Assembly: GCA_902781045.1 (NCBI GenBank)
Contig: CACZHT010000020.1
Coordinates: 1-54,007, forward strand
Reading direction: 5' to 3'
Source: an uncultured Bacteroidales bacterium
GTDB lineage: Bacteria > Bacteroidota > Bacteroidia > Bacteroidales > Muribaculaceae
DNA: 54,007 bases
Shown piece by piece: positions 8,093-16,535 of this stretch; positions within the stretch are counted from its first letter, which is position 1; every line of letters begins with the position of its first letter. The notes under the pieces are model-generated. The model saw only the letters and a program-made list of their open reading frames with translations. It made no database searches and was not told where the DNA came from. The position numbers and the translations under genes were made by a program.

Positions 8093-8167
8093 TTTATAAT
8101 TCATATTTTATAATTCATAATTCATAGTTCGCAATTCATAATTCGTGATTCGTAATTCATAATTTGC
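8076..8167. repeat. AATTCATA tandem spacer repeat (long copy)
   Basis: About 90 bases of tandem 7-8-base words (AATTCAT, ATAATTT, AATTCGT variants) fill the space between the HAD gene and the polyferredoxin gene. They overlap the last codons of the HAD gene. Confidence 0.8.
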
Positions 8168-8183
8168 CAATATAATAAGAAAG

Positions 8184-9662
8184 ATGCTACGTAAAATCAG
8201 AATTACCCTGGCAGCGCTGTTCTTTGTGGGCATCACGCTGCTGTTGCTCGACTTCACCGGCACGCTACACCATTGGCTGGGCTGGATGGCACGTGTCCAG
8301 TTCTTGCCCGCCGTGCTGGCTCTGAACGCGGTGGTTATCATCGCCCTGCTGTTGTTGACCCTGGTATTTGGGCGCATCTACTGTTCGGTGGTCTGCCCGC
8401 TGGGTGTGATGCAGGACGTGATTTCGCACTTCAACCGCCGCAAGAACCGTTTCACCCATTCTCCTGCCCTAACATGGCTGCGCCTGGCCATGCTGGTAGT
8501 GCTGGTGGTGGCTGTTGCCCTGGGCATCGGCTCGCTGGTGGCTTTGCTGGCCCCCTACAGCAGCTATGGCCGCATCGCCACCAACCTGTTGCAGCCGCTG
8601 TACCTGTGGTGCAACAATGGCCTTGCCTCCATCGCCGAGCACTATGAGAGCTATGCCTTCTACAGTCGCGAGGTGTGGCTGCGCAGCCTGCCCACGTTTA
8701 TCATCGCATTATTGACCTTGTGCGTCATCGGCGTGCTGGCCTGGCGCGGTGGTCGCACCTATTGCAACACCATCTGCCCCGTGGGCACCGTGCTGGGCTA
8801 TGTGGCGCGGTTCTCATGGCTGAAGGTCTACTTTGACGCCGACAAGTGCCGCTCATGCAGCCTCTGCACCAAGAATTGCAAGGCCAGCTGCATCGACTAC
8901 AAGAGCCACACGGTGGACTACACCCGCTGCGTGGCATGCGGCAACTGTCTGGACAAGTGCAAGTTTGACGCATTGCACTATGGTCACCCCAAGAAGCAAG
9001 AGTCCAAAAGTGAAAAACAGGCACCCGCTACCGACCAAGCCCGCCGGGCATTCCTGGTGGGCGGTGCCATCGTGGCCGCCGACGTGGCCCTGGCCCAGGC
9101 CGGGAAGAAGGTGGACGGTGGCCTGGCCGTCATCGAGGACAAGCAGCCAGCACGCCGCACTGTTCCGTTGACCCCTCCAGGCAGCCAGAGCGCCGCCAAC
9201 ATGGCTCGTCACTGCACCGCCTGTCAGCTGTGCGTGGCCAAGTGTCCCAACGACGTGCTGCGCCCATCGACCGACCTCAAGACGCTGATGCAACCCACGA
9301 TGAGCTATGAGCGAGGCTTCTGTCGCCCCGAGTGCACCCGCTGCAGTGAGGTGTGCCCCGCCGGGGCCATCCTGCCCATCGACGTGGCCCAGAAGAGCGG
9401 CATCCAGATTGGGCATGCCGTGTGGGTGCGCGACAACTGCGTCATTCTGGCCGATGGTGTGGAGTGCGGCAACTGCGCCCGCCACTGCCCAAGCGAGGCC
9501 ATCATAATGACCCCCAGCGACCCCAACGACGACGAGTCACCCATGGTGCCTGCCGTTGACCGTGCCAAGTGCATCGGCTGCGGCGCGTGCGAGTATGTGT
9601 GCCCTGCCCGCCCGTTCAGCGCCATCTATGTCGAGGGCAACGAGCAGCACTCGAGCGTCTAA
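8184..9662 (+). CDS. polyferredoxin membrane protein (NapH-NapG-like fusion)
   Basis: This 492-residue protein has an N-terminal NapH/YccM-like membrane part (about 1-220) with several hydrophobic helices and the CxxxCP motifs YCSVVCPLG and YCNTICPVG. Two 4Fe-4S motifs follow (CRSCSLCTKNC, CVACGNCLDKC). Near residue 285 is a Tat-like segment, ARRAFLVGGAIV, then about 200 residues of NapG/MauM-type ferredoxin with more clusters (CTACQLCVAKC, CTRCSEVC, CGNCARHC, CIGCGACEYVC). It looks like NapH and NapG joined in one chain, with the old Tat signal of NapG left inside. It probably passes electrons from the quinone pool to a periplasmic partner, perhaps the aldo/keto reductase-ferredoxin encoded next. 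The acceptor is an inference. The ATG at 8184 follows GAAAG. Confidence 0.85.
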   Translation: MLRKIRITLAALFFVGITLLLLDFTGTLHHWLGWMARVQFLPAVLALNAVVIIALLLLTLVFGRIYCSVVCPLGVMQDVISHFNRRKNRFTHSPALTWLRLAMLVVLVVAVALGIGSLVALLAPYSSYGRIATNLLQPLYLWCNNGLASIAEHYESYAFYSREVWLRSLPTFIIALLTLCVIGVLAWRGGRTYCNTICPVGTVLGYVARFSWLKVYFDADKCRSCSLCTKNCKASCIDYKSHTVDYTRCVACGNCLDKCKFDALHYGHPKKQESKSEKQAPATDQARRAFLVGGAIVAADVALAQAGKKVDGGLAVIEDKQPARRTVPLTPPGSQSAANMARHCTACQLCVAKCPNDVLRPSTDLKTLMQPTMSYERGFCRPECTRCSEVCPAGAILPIDVAQKSGIQIGHAVWVRDNCVILADGVECGNCARHCPSEAIIMTPSDPNDDESPMVPAVDRAKCIGCGACEYVCPARPFSAIYVEGNEQHSSV

Positions 9663-9722
9663 TTTATAATTTATAATTTATAATTTATAAATCGTGATTC
9701 GCAATTCGTGATTCATAATAAA
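9661..9722. repeat. AATTTATA/AATTCGTG tandem spacer repeat
   Basis: Four near-perfect units of AATTTAT followed by TCGTGATTCGCAATTCGTGATT variants. It begins at the stop codon of the polyferredoxin gene. Confidence 0.75.
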
Positions 9723-9799
9723 GAATTGTGTAATAATAGGAAAGCAGTATGCTGCGTTGAGAACCAGAAGGTTACCACTTAACTGAAAACACAAGGACA

Positions 9800-11224
9800 A
9801 TGAAGAAGAACAACATATCGCGGCGCAACTTCCTCAAGGCTGTGGGCCTGGGAAGTGCCATTGTCGCCACACCCGCCATAGTCAGCTGTGCCACTGGCGA
9901 CAAGAGCAAGGAGCAGCAAGAGCCCCCCGTGGGCAAAATGACCTACCGCACCAACCCCAAGACCGGCGAGCAAGTGTCGCTGCTGGGCTACGGCATGATG
10001 CGCCTGCCCACCGTCAACCAGAACGGTTCGGCGCGCGAGGACGGTGAGAATGAAATTGACCAGGAGATGGTCAACCGGCAAGTGGACTATGCCATCGAGC
10101 ATGGCGTGAACTACTTCGACACATCGCCAGCCTATTGTCAGGGCAAGAGCGAACATTGCACCGGCATCGCTCTTGCGCGGCACAAGCGTGAGGAATTCTT
10201 CATCGCCACCAAGCTCTCGAACTTCAGCCCCGACACCTGGAGTCGAGAGGCAAGCATAGCCATGTTCCAGAACTCGCTCAAGGAGTTGCAGGTCGACTAC
10301 ATCGACTACTTGCTGCTGCACGGCATCGGCATGGGCGAGGATGGCATGGAGGAGTATAAAGAGCGATATGTCAGCAATGGCATACTCAACTATCTAGTCG
10401 ACCAGCGCGAGAAAGGAATCATTCGCAACCTGGGATTCAGCTATCATGGCGACATCGCCGTGTTCGACTACCTGCTCCAAATGCAAGACAACGGTGAGAT
10501 TCAGTGGGACTTCGTGCAGATTGAGTTGAACTATCTGGACTGGAAACACGCCAAGGAAATCAACGAACGCAACACCGATGCCGAGTACCTGTACGGAGAA
10601 CTCACCAAGCGCCACATTCCCGCCGTGATTATGGAGCCGCTGCTGGGAGGCCGCCTGGCCAAACTGCCCGACGCCATGGCCCGCAAGCTGCTGGCCCGCG
10701 ACCCCGAGCACAGTGTGGCTTCGTGGGCGTTCCGCTACGCCGGCACGCCTCAGGGGGTGTTGACCGTGCTCAGCGGCATGACCTTCATGCATCACCTGAA
10801 GGAGAACCTGTGCACCTACAGTCCGCTCAAGCCATTGACCGACGAGGAGATGCGCTGGCTCGACAAGGAGGTGGCCGACGAGCTGATGAGCTACAACACC
10901 ATCCCGTGCAACGATTGCAAGTACTGCATGCCCTGCCCCTACGGCATCGACATCCCCGCCATCTTTGTCCACTACAACAAGTGCTTGACCGAGGGTAATG
11001 TCATCCGCGAGGCACAGAGCAGTGAGTATGGCAAGGCAAGGCGTGCCTTCCTCATCGGCTACGACCGCAGCGTGCCCAAGCTCCGTCAGGCTGATCACTG
11101 CATCGGTTGTGGTCAGTGCGCCCCGCACTGCCCACAGCGCATACGCATCCCCCACGAGTTGCATCGCATCGCTCAGTATGTCGAGGCCATCAAGCAGGGC
11201 CAGGATGCCCCTGCGGCCGAATGA
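9800..11224 (+). CDS. Tat-exported aldo/keto reductase with C-terminal 4Fe-4S domain
   Basis: A 474-residue protein. The N-terminus is a Tat signal (SRRNFLKAVGLG, then ATPAIVSC, which may also be a lipobox). The middle is an aldo/keto-reductase barrel with the catalytic tyrosine region HGVNYFDTSPAY and the LDSL-like stretch KELQVDYIDYLLLH. The C-terminal 90 residues carry ferredoxin motifs (CNDCKYCMPCPYGI and CIGCGQCAPHCPQRI). This class is widespread in anaerobes as predicted oxidoreductases of unknown substrate. Tat export implies folding with cofactors in the cytoplasm and action in the periplasm. It follows the polyferredoxin gene by about 140 bases, so a shared electron path is likely. 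A GC-rich hairpin (11246-11277) lies just after the stop. Confidence 0.88.
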   Translation: MKKNNISRRNFLKAVGLGSAIVATPAIVSCATGDKSKEQQEPPVGKMTYRTNPKTGEQVSLLGYGMMRLPTVNQNGSAREDGENEIDQEMVNRQVDYAIEHGVNYFDTSPAYCQGKSEHCTGIALARHKREEFFIATKLSNFSPDTWSREASIAMFQNSLKELQVDYIDYLLLHGIGMGEDGMEEYKERYVSNGILNYLVDQREKGIIRNLGFSYHGDIAVFDYLLQMQDNGEIQWDFVQIELNYLDWKHAKEINERNTDAEYLYGELTKRHIPAVIMEPLLGGRLAKLPDAMARKLLARDPEHSVASWAFRYAGTPQGVLTVLSGMTFMHHLKENLCTYSPLKPLTDEEMRWLDKEVADELMSYNTIPCNDCKYCMPCPYGIDIPAIFVHYNKCLTEGNVIREAQSSEYGKARRAFLIGYDRSVPKLRQADHCIGCGQCAPHCPQRIRIPHELHRIAQYVEAIKQGQDAPAAE

Positions 11225-11239
11225 CCTCCACCCCATCAA

Positions 11240-11396
11240 TAAAACGAGCGCGCCGAGCTTCACAGCCTGGCGCGCTCTGCATCGAATTCAACTTACTGAT
11301 TGTGTATCTTATGCACAACCCCAGTGTCATGGACTCATTAGAGAAGTGTCTTTCATGGCATCGACAATGTGTTGGTCAGATCATGCCGTCCGATTG
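11240..11396 (-). ncRNA. candidate small RNA antisense to the rel upstream region
   Basis: Between the reductase and rel genes, the minus strand has a -7 box TACCTTTG (11403-11410) and, about 150 bases on, a hairpin with T tract (11246-11277). No protein of useful size is encoded between them. A small stem (TTGTG/CACAA) is visible inside. This fits an independent small RNA, but rests only on the promoter-like and terminator-like signals. Confidence 0.3.
11246..11277. terminator. GC-rich hairpin, terminator-like in both directions
   Basis: Nine-base arms GAGCGCGCC/GGCGCGCTC enclose a 14-base loop. On the minus strand it is followed by GTTTTATT, a proper T tract. On the plus strand it follows the reductase gene without a T tract. 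Confidence 0.65.
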
Positions 11397-11402
11397 ACAG
11401 TG

Positions 11403-11410
11403 CAAAGGTA
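11403..11410 (-). promoter_or_regulatory. -7 box TACCTTTG on the minus strand
   Basis: Exact TAnnTTTG match pointing away from rel into the intergenic region; no annotated gene uses it. A TTG lies upstream at slightly short spacing. Confidence 0.4.
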
Positions 11411-11494
11411 CACCTTGGTTGCGCCACAATGCGGCACATCTGTCTAAAAAAACATTTTTTCGCTTATTTCGGTGGTATTGTCAAGAAAAAGCAC

Positions 11495-11502
11495 TAACTT
11501 TG
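11495..11502 (+). promoter_or_regulatory. -7 box TAACTTTG for rel
   Basis: Exact match; the predicted start is about 15 bases before the ATG at 11524. It places the start codon at 11524 and excludes the longer open frame beginning at 11419. Confidence 0.6.
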
Positions 11503-11523
11503 CATTTCTTACACAGATTGCCT

Positions 11524-13779
11524 ATGACTACACCGACACAGTTGACCCCCCAGCAAGAGGCATCGATGATCGACAACGCCTATCAGCGTCTGCTCGACGG
11601 ATATCTGCGCAGCAACCACCGCAAGAAAGTCGACATCATCGACAAGGCCTTCCGGTTTGCCCGCAATGCGCACGAGGGCATCCGCCGCCGCTCCGGCGAG
11701 CCCTACATCATGCACCCCATAGCCGTGGCCACGATTGTGAGCCAGGAGATTGGTCTGGGCTCGACCTCTATCTGCTCCGCTCTGCTGCACGACGTTGTCG
11801 AGGACACCGACTACACAGTCGAGGACATCGAGGCGCAGTTCGGCAAGAAGATTGCTCAGATTGTCGACGGGTTGACCAAGATCTCGGGCGGCATCTTCGG
11901 CGACCTGGCCTCAGTCCAGGCCGAGAACTTCCGCAAGCTGTTGCTGACGATGAGCGACGACATCCGTGTGGTGCTGATCAAGATGGCCGACCGCCTGCAC
12001 AACATGCGCACGCTGCAGTCGATGCCACCCCAGAAGCAGTACAAGATTGCCGGCGAGACCCTCTATATCTACGCACCTCTGGCTCACCGTCTGGGCCTGT
12101 TTGCCATCAAGACCGAGCTTGAGGACCTGAGCTTCAAGCACGAGCACCCCGAGGCCTACGCCCGCATCGAGCAGCAGCTGGCCATAAGCGAGGCCAAGCG
12201 CAACGAGTTGTTCACTCGCTTCTCTGCCCCCATCCGCGAGCGCCTGGACCGCATGGGGCTGCACTATGAGTTCCGTGCCCGCGTCAAGTCGTGCTACAGC
12301 ATCTGGAAGAAGATGGAGACCAAGCGCATCCCGTTTGAGGAGGTGTATGACCTGTATGCCGCACGCATCGTGTTTGAGTGCGAGCACGAGGCCGAGGAGA
12401 AGCGCATCTGCTGGAACATCTACAGCGAGATTACCGACCTGTACCGCCTGCACCCCGACCGTGTGCGCGACTGGATCAGCACGCCTAAAGCCAACGGCTA
12501 CCGTGCGCTGCACATCACCGTGATGGGTCCTGATGGCAACTGGGTGGAGGTGCAGATACGCAGCCGCCACATGGACGACATCGCCGAACGCGGCTTTGCC
12601 GCCCACTGGAAGTACAAGATTGGCGAGGGCGAGGAGGAGAGCGAACTGGCCGCTTGGCTGCAGACCATCGAGGACATCCTGAAGAACCCCGAGCCCAACG
12701 CGCTCGACTTTCTGGACACCATCAAGCTCAACCTGTTTGCCAGTGAGATTGTCGTGTTCACCCCCAAGGGCGAGACACTCACCCTGCCCAAGGACGCTAC
12801 AGTGCTGGACATGGCCTTCATGCTTCACACCGAGCTGGGCACCCACTGCATCGCCGGCAAGGTCAACCACAAGCTGGTGCCACTGTCTCACCGTCTGTCG
12901 AGCGGCGACCAGGTTGAGGTGCTGACCTCACACTCGCAACAGCCCAAGGCCGAGTGGGACAAGTTTCTGGTCACTGCCAAGGGCAAGACCCGCCTGCGCA
13001 GCGCGCTCAAGCACGACCGCCGCATCGTCATCGACCGTGGCGAGCGCCGGCTGCAGACACTGCTGGCCGAGCACAACATCGAGCCCACGAGCGATGTGAT
13101 GTCGCGCATCATCAGTGCCGAGCGCGCCCAGAACAAGGAAGACCTCTACTACATGATCGGCAACGACGAGATAGCCCTGAGCGACCAGTTGCTCAAGGGC
13201 ATCCTGCCCCAGCAAGGCGGCAACATGCTGCGCCGGCTGTTGCGCAATCCCTTCGGCGGGAAGACGCGCAAGCCCGCCCCCCAACCCACCGAACATCCTG
13301 CCGTCACCGCCAATGGCAAGGTGGACACCAAACAGGTGTATGTGCTCAGCTCACAGGATGGCGTGAGCAACTACACCATCGCGTCGTGCTGTCACCCGAT
13401 TCCCGGCGACGATGTGGTGGGATATGTCAACGAGTCGAACGAGGTGATTGTGCACAAGCTGGACTGCCCCACAGCCATGCGCCTGAAGAGTGTGGATGGC
13501 GGCCGTCTGGTGCAGACTCGGTGGGACACGAGCAGTGCCCGCTTTCCGGCCACCATCCACGTCGAGGGCATCGACCGTCTGGGCATCCTGCAAGAGATCA
13601 TCTATATCATCTCGACCAACATGGCCATCAACATGCGTGCGCTCAACATCCGGGCCGACCAGGGTGTGTTCAAGTGCGACCTGAACGTGCTCATCGCCGA
13701 CGTGGATGTGGTGACCAACCTGTGCAAACGTCTGAAACGTGTCAAGGGGGTCAACTCGGCCACACGCATCAATAATTGA
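11524..13779 (+). CDS. rel: RelA/SpoT-family bifunctional (p)ppGpp synthetase/hydrolase
   Basis: A 751-residue cytoplasmic enzyme that makes and degrades the stringent-response alarmone (p)ppGpp. Domains in order: HD hydrolase with HDVVEDTD (His89-Asp90) and the downstream ADRLHNMRT motif; synthetase domain with the substrate-binding motif KANGYRALH and EVQIRS; TGS domain (VFTPKGETLTLPKDATVLD); linker; C-terminal ACT domain (TIHVEGIDRLGILQEI). An intact HD motif and full length match the bifunctional Rel group, normally the only long RSH in Bacteroidetes, although I cannot exclude a second elsewhere. The start MTTPTQ is chosen because the -7 box lies just before it. The next gene, a 7TM-HD phosphohydrolase, is in the same direction after an AT repeat. 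Confidence 0.95.
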   Translation: MTTPTQLTPQQEASMIDNAYQRLLDGYLRSNHRKKVDIIDKAFRFARNAHEGIRRRSGEPYIMHPIAVATIVSQEIGLGSTSICSALLHDVVEDTDYTVEDIEAQFGKKIAQIVDGLTKISGGIFGDLASVQAENFRKLLLTMSDDIRVVLIKMADRLHNMRTLQSMPPQKQYKIAGETLYIYAPLAHRLGLFAIKTELEDLSFKHEHPEAYARIEQQLAISEAKRNELFTRFSAPIRERLDRMGLHYEFRARVKSCYSIWKKMETKRIPFEEVYDLYAARIVFECEHEAEEKRICWNIYSEITDLYRLHPDRVRDWISTPKANGYRALHITVMGPDGNWVEVQIRSRHMDDIAERGFAAHWKYKIGEGEEESELAAWLQTIEDILKNPEPNALDFLDTIKLNLFASEIVVFTPKGETLTLPKDATVLDMAFMLHTELGTHCIAGKVNHKLVPLSHRLSSGDQVEVLTSHSQQPKAEWDKFLVTAKGKTRLRSALKHDRRIVIDRGERRLQTLLAEHNIEPTSDVMSRIISAERAQNKEDLYYMIGNDEIALSDQLLKGILPQQGGNMLRRLLRNPFGGKTRKPAPQPTEHPAVTANGKVDTKQVYVLSSQDGVSNYTIASCCHPIPGDDVVGYVNESNEVIVHKLDCPTAMRLKSVDGGRLVQTRWDTSSARFPATIHVEGIDRLGILQEIIYIISTNMAINMRALNIRADQGVFKCDLNVLIADVDVVTNLCKRLKRVKGVNSATRINN

Positions 13780-13832
13780 CAATTCATAATTCATAATTTA
13801 TAATTCATTCCTAATTCGTAATTCCTAATTTT
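13780..13832. repeat. AATTCATA tandem spacer repeat
   Basis: Tandem words AATTCAT, AATTTAT and AATTCGT fill the 60 bases between rel and the HD phosphohydrolase gene, starting at the rel stop codon. Confidence 0.75.
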
Positions 13833-13841
13833 GAGTGAGTG

Positions 13842-15932
13842 ATGACTCATAACCATAAACATAACCTGCTGATTATCTTGATGATGCTTGCCGGTGTGGC
13901 ACTGATAGCGTTGTCACTGCCTCACAACACCCAGGAGATGGACCTGCTGCTGTCACACGAGGTGGGCAAGCCCTGGCGCAACCCCACACTGATTGCGCCA
14001 TTTGACATCCCCATCGAGTATGACGAGGCCACCAAGCAACGCATCACCGACAGTGTGGCCGCCAACTTTGTTCACTTCTACAAGCACGATGCCCAGCTGG
14101 GCGAACAGAAGACGCTGCAGCTCAACAAGGCCCTGTCCAACCAACCCTCACTGCCGACATCGGTCCGCTACCAGGTGGTCAACCAGGTGGCACAACTCTA
14201 TGCCGACGGCATTATCGACAGTGACGCCTACGAGCAAATCAACGCCGGCAAGATGCAGCACATCAGCCTGCGCAACGGCTCGGAGTCGACCGCTATGGCC
14301 ACCGCCCAGATGCACTCGGTCAAACAGGCCTACGAGCTGCTTGACTCGACGCTTCAGGGCTCGCCTTACAAGGATGCCGTCATGCAGGTGGGTCTGAACA
14401 GCTACCTGGAGCCGAACTACACGATCGACGAGGCCGAGGACGCCAAGTGGTATAATGACGCGCTCAACACCGCCCTCACTCCACCCAGCGACCACATCGT
14501 GCAGATGGGCGAGGCCATCATCTTCACTGGCAACAAGGTCACGCCCGAGCAGGATGCCATCATCAACACCTACAAGCGCATGGTGGACGAGAACGCCAAG
14601 AAGCGTGTGAGCAGCGACGAATACACGCTGCTGGGGCAAGTGGTGATTGTCGCCATCCTGTTTCTGGTGTTCTATGTTTACGCTCGGCTGATGCGCCCGC
14701 GTGTGTTCGCCAACCTGCGCCGCATGACGTTTCTTGTGACCTTCCTGACCCTGATGGTTGTGGCCGTGTTGTGGATTGTCAAGTTCCGTCCCAACTACAT
14801 GTACCTCATCCCGTTTGCCATCACGCCCATCATCGTGAGCACCTTCTTCGACGCTCGCACCTCGTTTTTCATCCACTTGCTCGTGGTGCTGACCTGCTCG
14901 CTGGTGGCCAGGGAGCAGGCCGCGTTCATCATCATGCAGTTTCTGGCGGGTGCTGTCGCCATCGCTTCGATGCAGGAGCTCACTCGGCGTTCGCAGCTGG
15001 TGCGTTGTGCCATGCTCATCTTTGTGACTTACTGCGTGTCGTTTGTCGCCCTGGAGCTGGTGAGCGGCATCGACATCCACGACATCGACTGGCATTACTT
15101 CATCTACTTCGGTGTCAACACGGTGGTACTCTCGTTTGCCTATGTGGGCATCTTTGTGGTGGAGAAGATATTCGGTTTCACCTCGACAGTTACCCTGGTT
15201 GAGCTGAGCGACATCAACACTCCCGTGCTGCGACAACTGTCCGAGAACTGCCCCGGCACGTTCCAGCACGCGCTGCAGGTGGCCAACATCGCCTCGGAGG
15301 CGGCCGTCAAGATTGGTGCCAGCCCTCAGTTGGTGCGTGCCGGTGCCCTCTATCACGACATCGGCAAGACCGAGAATCCCGCCTTCTTCACCGAGAACCA
15401 GACGGGCATCAATCCGCACGTTGCGCTAGCTCCCGAACAGAGTGCACGCATCGTCATCCAGCATGTGACCGACGGTGTGCGCATCGCCGAGAAAGCACGC
15501 CTGCCCCAGGTCATCAAGGACATCATTCTGCAGCATCACGGCAAGGGACTCACCAAGTACTTCTACACCCAGGCATGCAAGGCCAACCCCGACGGCGAGG
15601 TCGACGCGTCGCTCTACACCTATCCCGGTCCCAACCCCCAGTCGCGCGAGGCGGCCATAGTGATGATGGCCGACAGTTGCGAAGCCGCCGCCAAGAGCCT
15701 GAAAGAGCCCACCGAGCAGAACATCCGCGCAATGGTCAACCGCATCATCGACGGCCAGATTGCCGATGGCCTGCTGCGCGAGGCTCCCATCAGCTTCCGC
15801 GACGTGGAGACCATCAAGCGCATCTTTACCGACCGGCTCAAGTCGTCCTATTACACCCGCATCAGCTATCCCGACGACATCCGCCCCAAGCCCCAGGACA
15901 ACGCGTCACCAGAAGTTAACAATGCTGAATAA
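13842..15932 (+). CDS. 7TM-HD phosphohydrolase (PgpH/YqfF-like)
   Basis: About 696 residues. There is one N-terminal membrane helix (LLIILMMLAGVALIALSL), a long extracytoplasmic region (7TMR-HDED type), a block of about seven membrane helices (roughly residues 265-450), and a cytoplasmic HD domain with FQHALQVANIASEAA, YHDIGKTENPAFF and LQHHGKG. Homologues in Firmicutes hydrolyse cyclic di-AMP to pApA. That activity here is inferred from architecture. I use the ATG at 13842; a GTG immediately before it is in the same frame. It follows rel in the same orientation, so two nucleotide-signal hydrolases are neighbours. The small membrane protein gene at 15996 follows after 63 bases. Confidence 0.88.
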   Translation: MTHNHKHNLLIILMMLAGVALIALSLPHNTQEMDLLLSHEVGKPWRNPTLIAPFDIPIEYDEATKQRITDSVAANFVHFYKHDAQLGEQKTLQLNKALSNQPSLPTSVRYQVVNQVAQLYADGIIDSDAYEQINAGKMQHISLRNGSESTAMATAQMHSVKQAYELLDSTLQGSPYKDAVMQVGLNSYLEPNYTIDEAEDAKWYNDALNTALTPPSDHIVQMGEAIIFTGNKVTPEQDAIINTYKRMVDENAKKRVSSDEYTLLGQVVIVAILFLVFYVYARLMRPRVFANLRRMTFLVTFLTLMVVAVLWIVKFRPNYMYLIPFAITPIIVSTFFDARTSFFIHLLVVLTCSLVAREQAAFIIMQFLAGAVAIASMQELTRRSQLVRCAMLIFVTYCVSFVALELVSGIDIHDIDWHYFIYFGVNTVVLSFAYVGIFVVEKIFGFTSTVTLVELSDINTPVLRQLSENCPGTFQHALQVANIASEAAVKIGASPQLVRAGALYHDIGKTENPAFFTENQTGINPHVALAPEQSARIVIQHVTDGVRIAEKARLPQVIKDIILQHHGKGLTKYFYTQACKANPDGEVDASLYTYPGPNPQSREAAIVMMADSCEAAAKSLKEPTEQNIRAMVNRIIDGQIADGLLREAPISFRDVETIKRIFTDRLKSSYYTRISYPDDIRPKPQDNASPEVNNAE

Positions 15933-15995
15933 TGCATGCATCCGGGCAATAATTCCCTGGCCTCATGAGTTATATTCAACATTAATGCAGAACAA

Positions 15996-16487
15996 TTGAT
16001 TACACAATACATACTGCTCGTGCTGGGCATCGCCATGCTTGCCGCATCGCTGGTGTTGCTGTTCCGCCCCTGGAAGGTGGTGGCCGCCATTCCGGCGTTT
16101 GTGGGCATGGTGCTGCTGCACATGAGCTACTTCATCGCCGTCAAGACGGGCACCTTCGTGTTCTGGGGTGTGGCCACCGCCCTGGTGGCCGGTCTGGCCT
16201 ACATGTCGCCCCCCGGCGAGCCCGACGGCCAGCGTGCCAGCAACCTCTACATCGGCGCGTCGGCCATCGCCGGCTGCCTGCTGGGCATGATAGTGGGTGC
16301 CCGCATCATGGTGCTGGGCGTAGTGCTCGGGGCCTTTGTGGGCCAGCTGGCCTACAGCCGCACTCCTGCCGGGCGCTGGATGCGGCAACCGGTGTCGACC
16401 TTTGCCCAGTATTTCGCGGCCAAGTGCCTGCCGGCCATCGTTGCCGTCGCTCAAGTGGGCATCGCCATCGAGGGGTTCTTACTGTAA
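15996..16487 (+). CDS. small membrane protein of unknown function (TTG start)
   Basis: A 163-residue protein that is mostly hydrophobic, with about four membrane segments (YILLVLGIAMLAASLVLLF; VVAAIPAFVGMVLLHMS; FWGVATALVAGLAYM; AIAGCLLGMIVGARIMVLG). I do not recognise the family. The only start that keeps the first helix is TTG at 15996: the ATG at 15985 is in another frame and stops at once, and the first in-frame ATG (16035) falls inside the helix. It follows the HD phosphohydrolase by 63 bases and precedes DUF4919, so it is probably in their operon. Confidence 0.7.
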   Translation: MITQYILLVLGIAMLAASLVLLFRPWKVVAAIPAFVGMVLLHMSYFIAVKTGTFVFWGVATALVAGLAYMSPPGEPDGQRASNLYIGASAIAGCLLGMIVGARIMVLGVVLGAFVGQLAYSRTPAGRWMRQPVSTFAQYFAAKCLPAIVAVAQVGIAIEGFLL

Positions 16488-16535
16488 TTTCTAATTAAGA
16501 ATTAAACTAGAGCATCTAGAACAAGACAATAAAAA

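Noticed and set aside
11419..11523. Longer start for rel at 11419
   Set aside because: The -7 box at 11495-11502 lies within it; extension unlike Rel N-termini.
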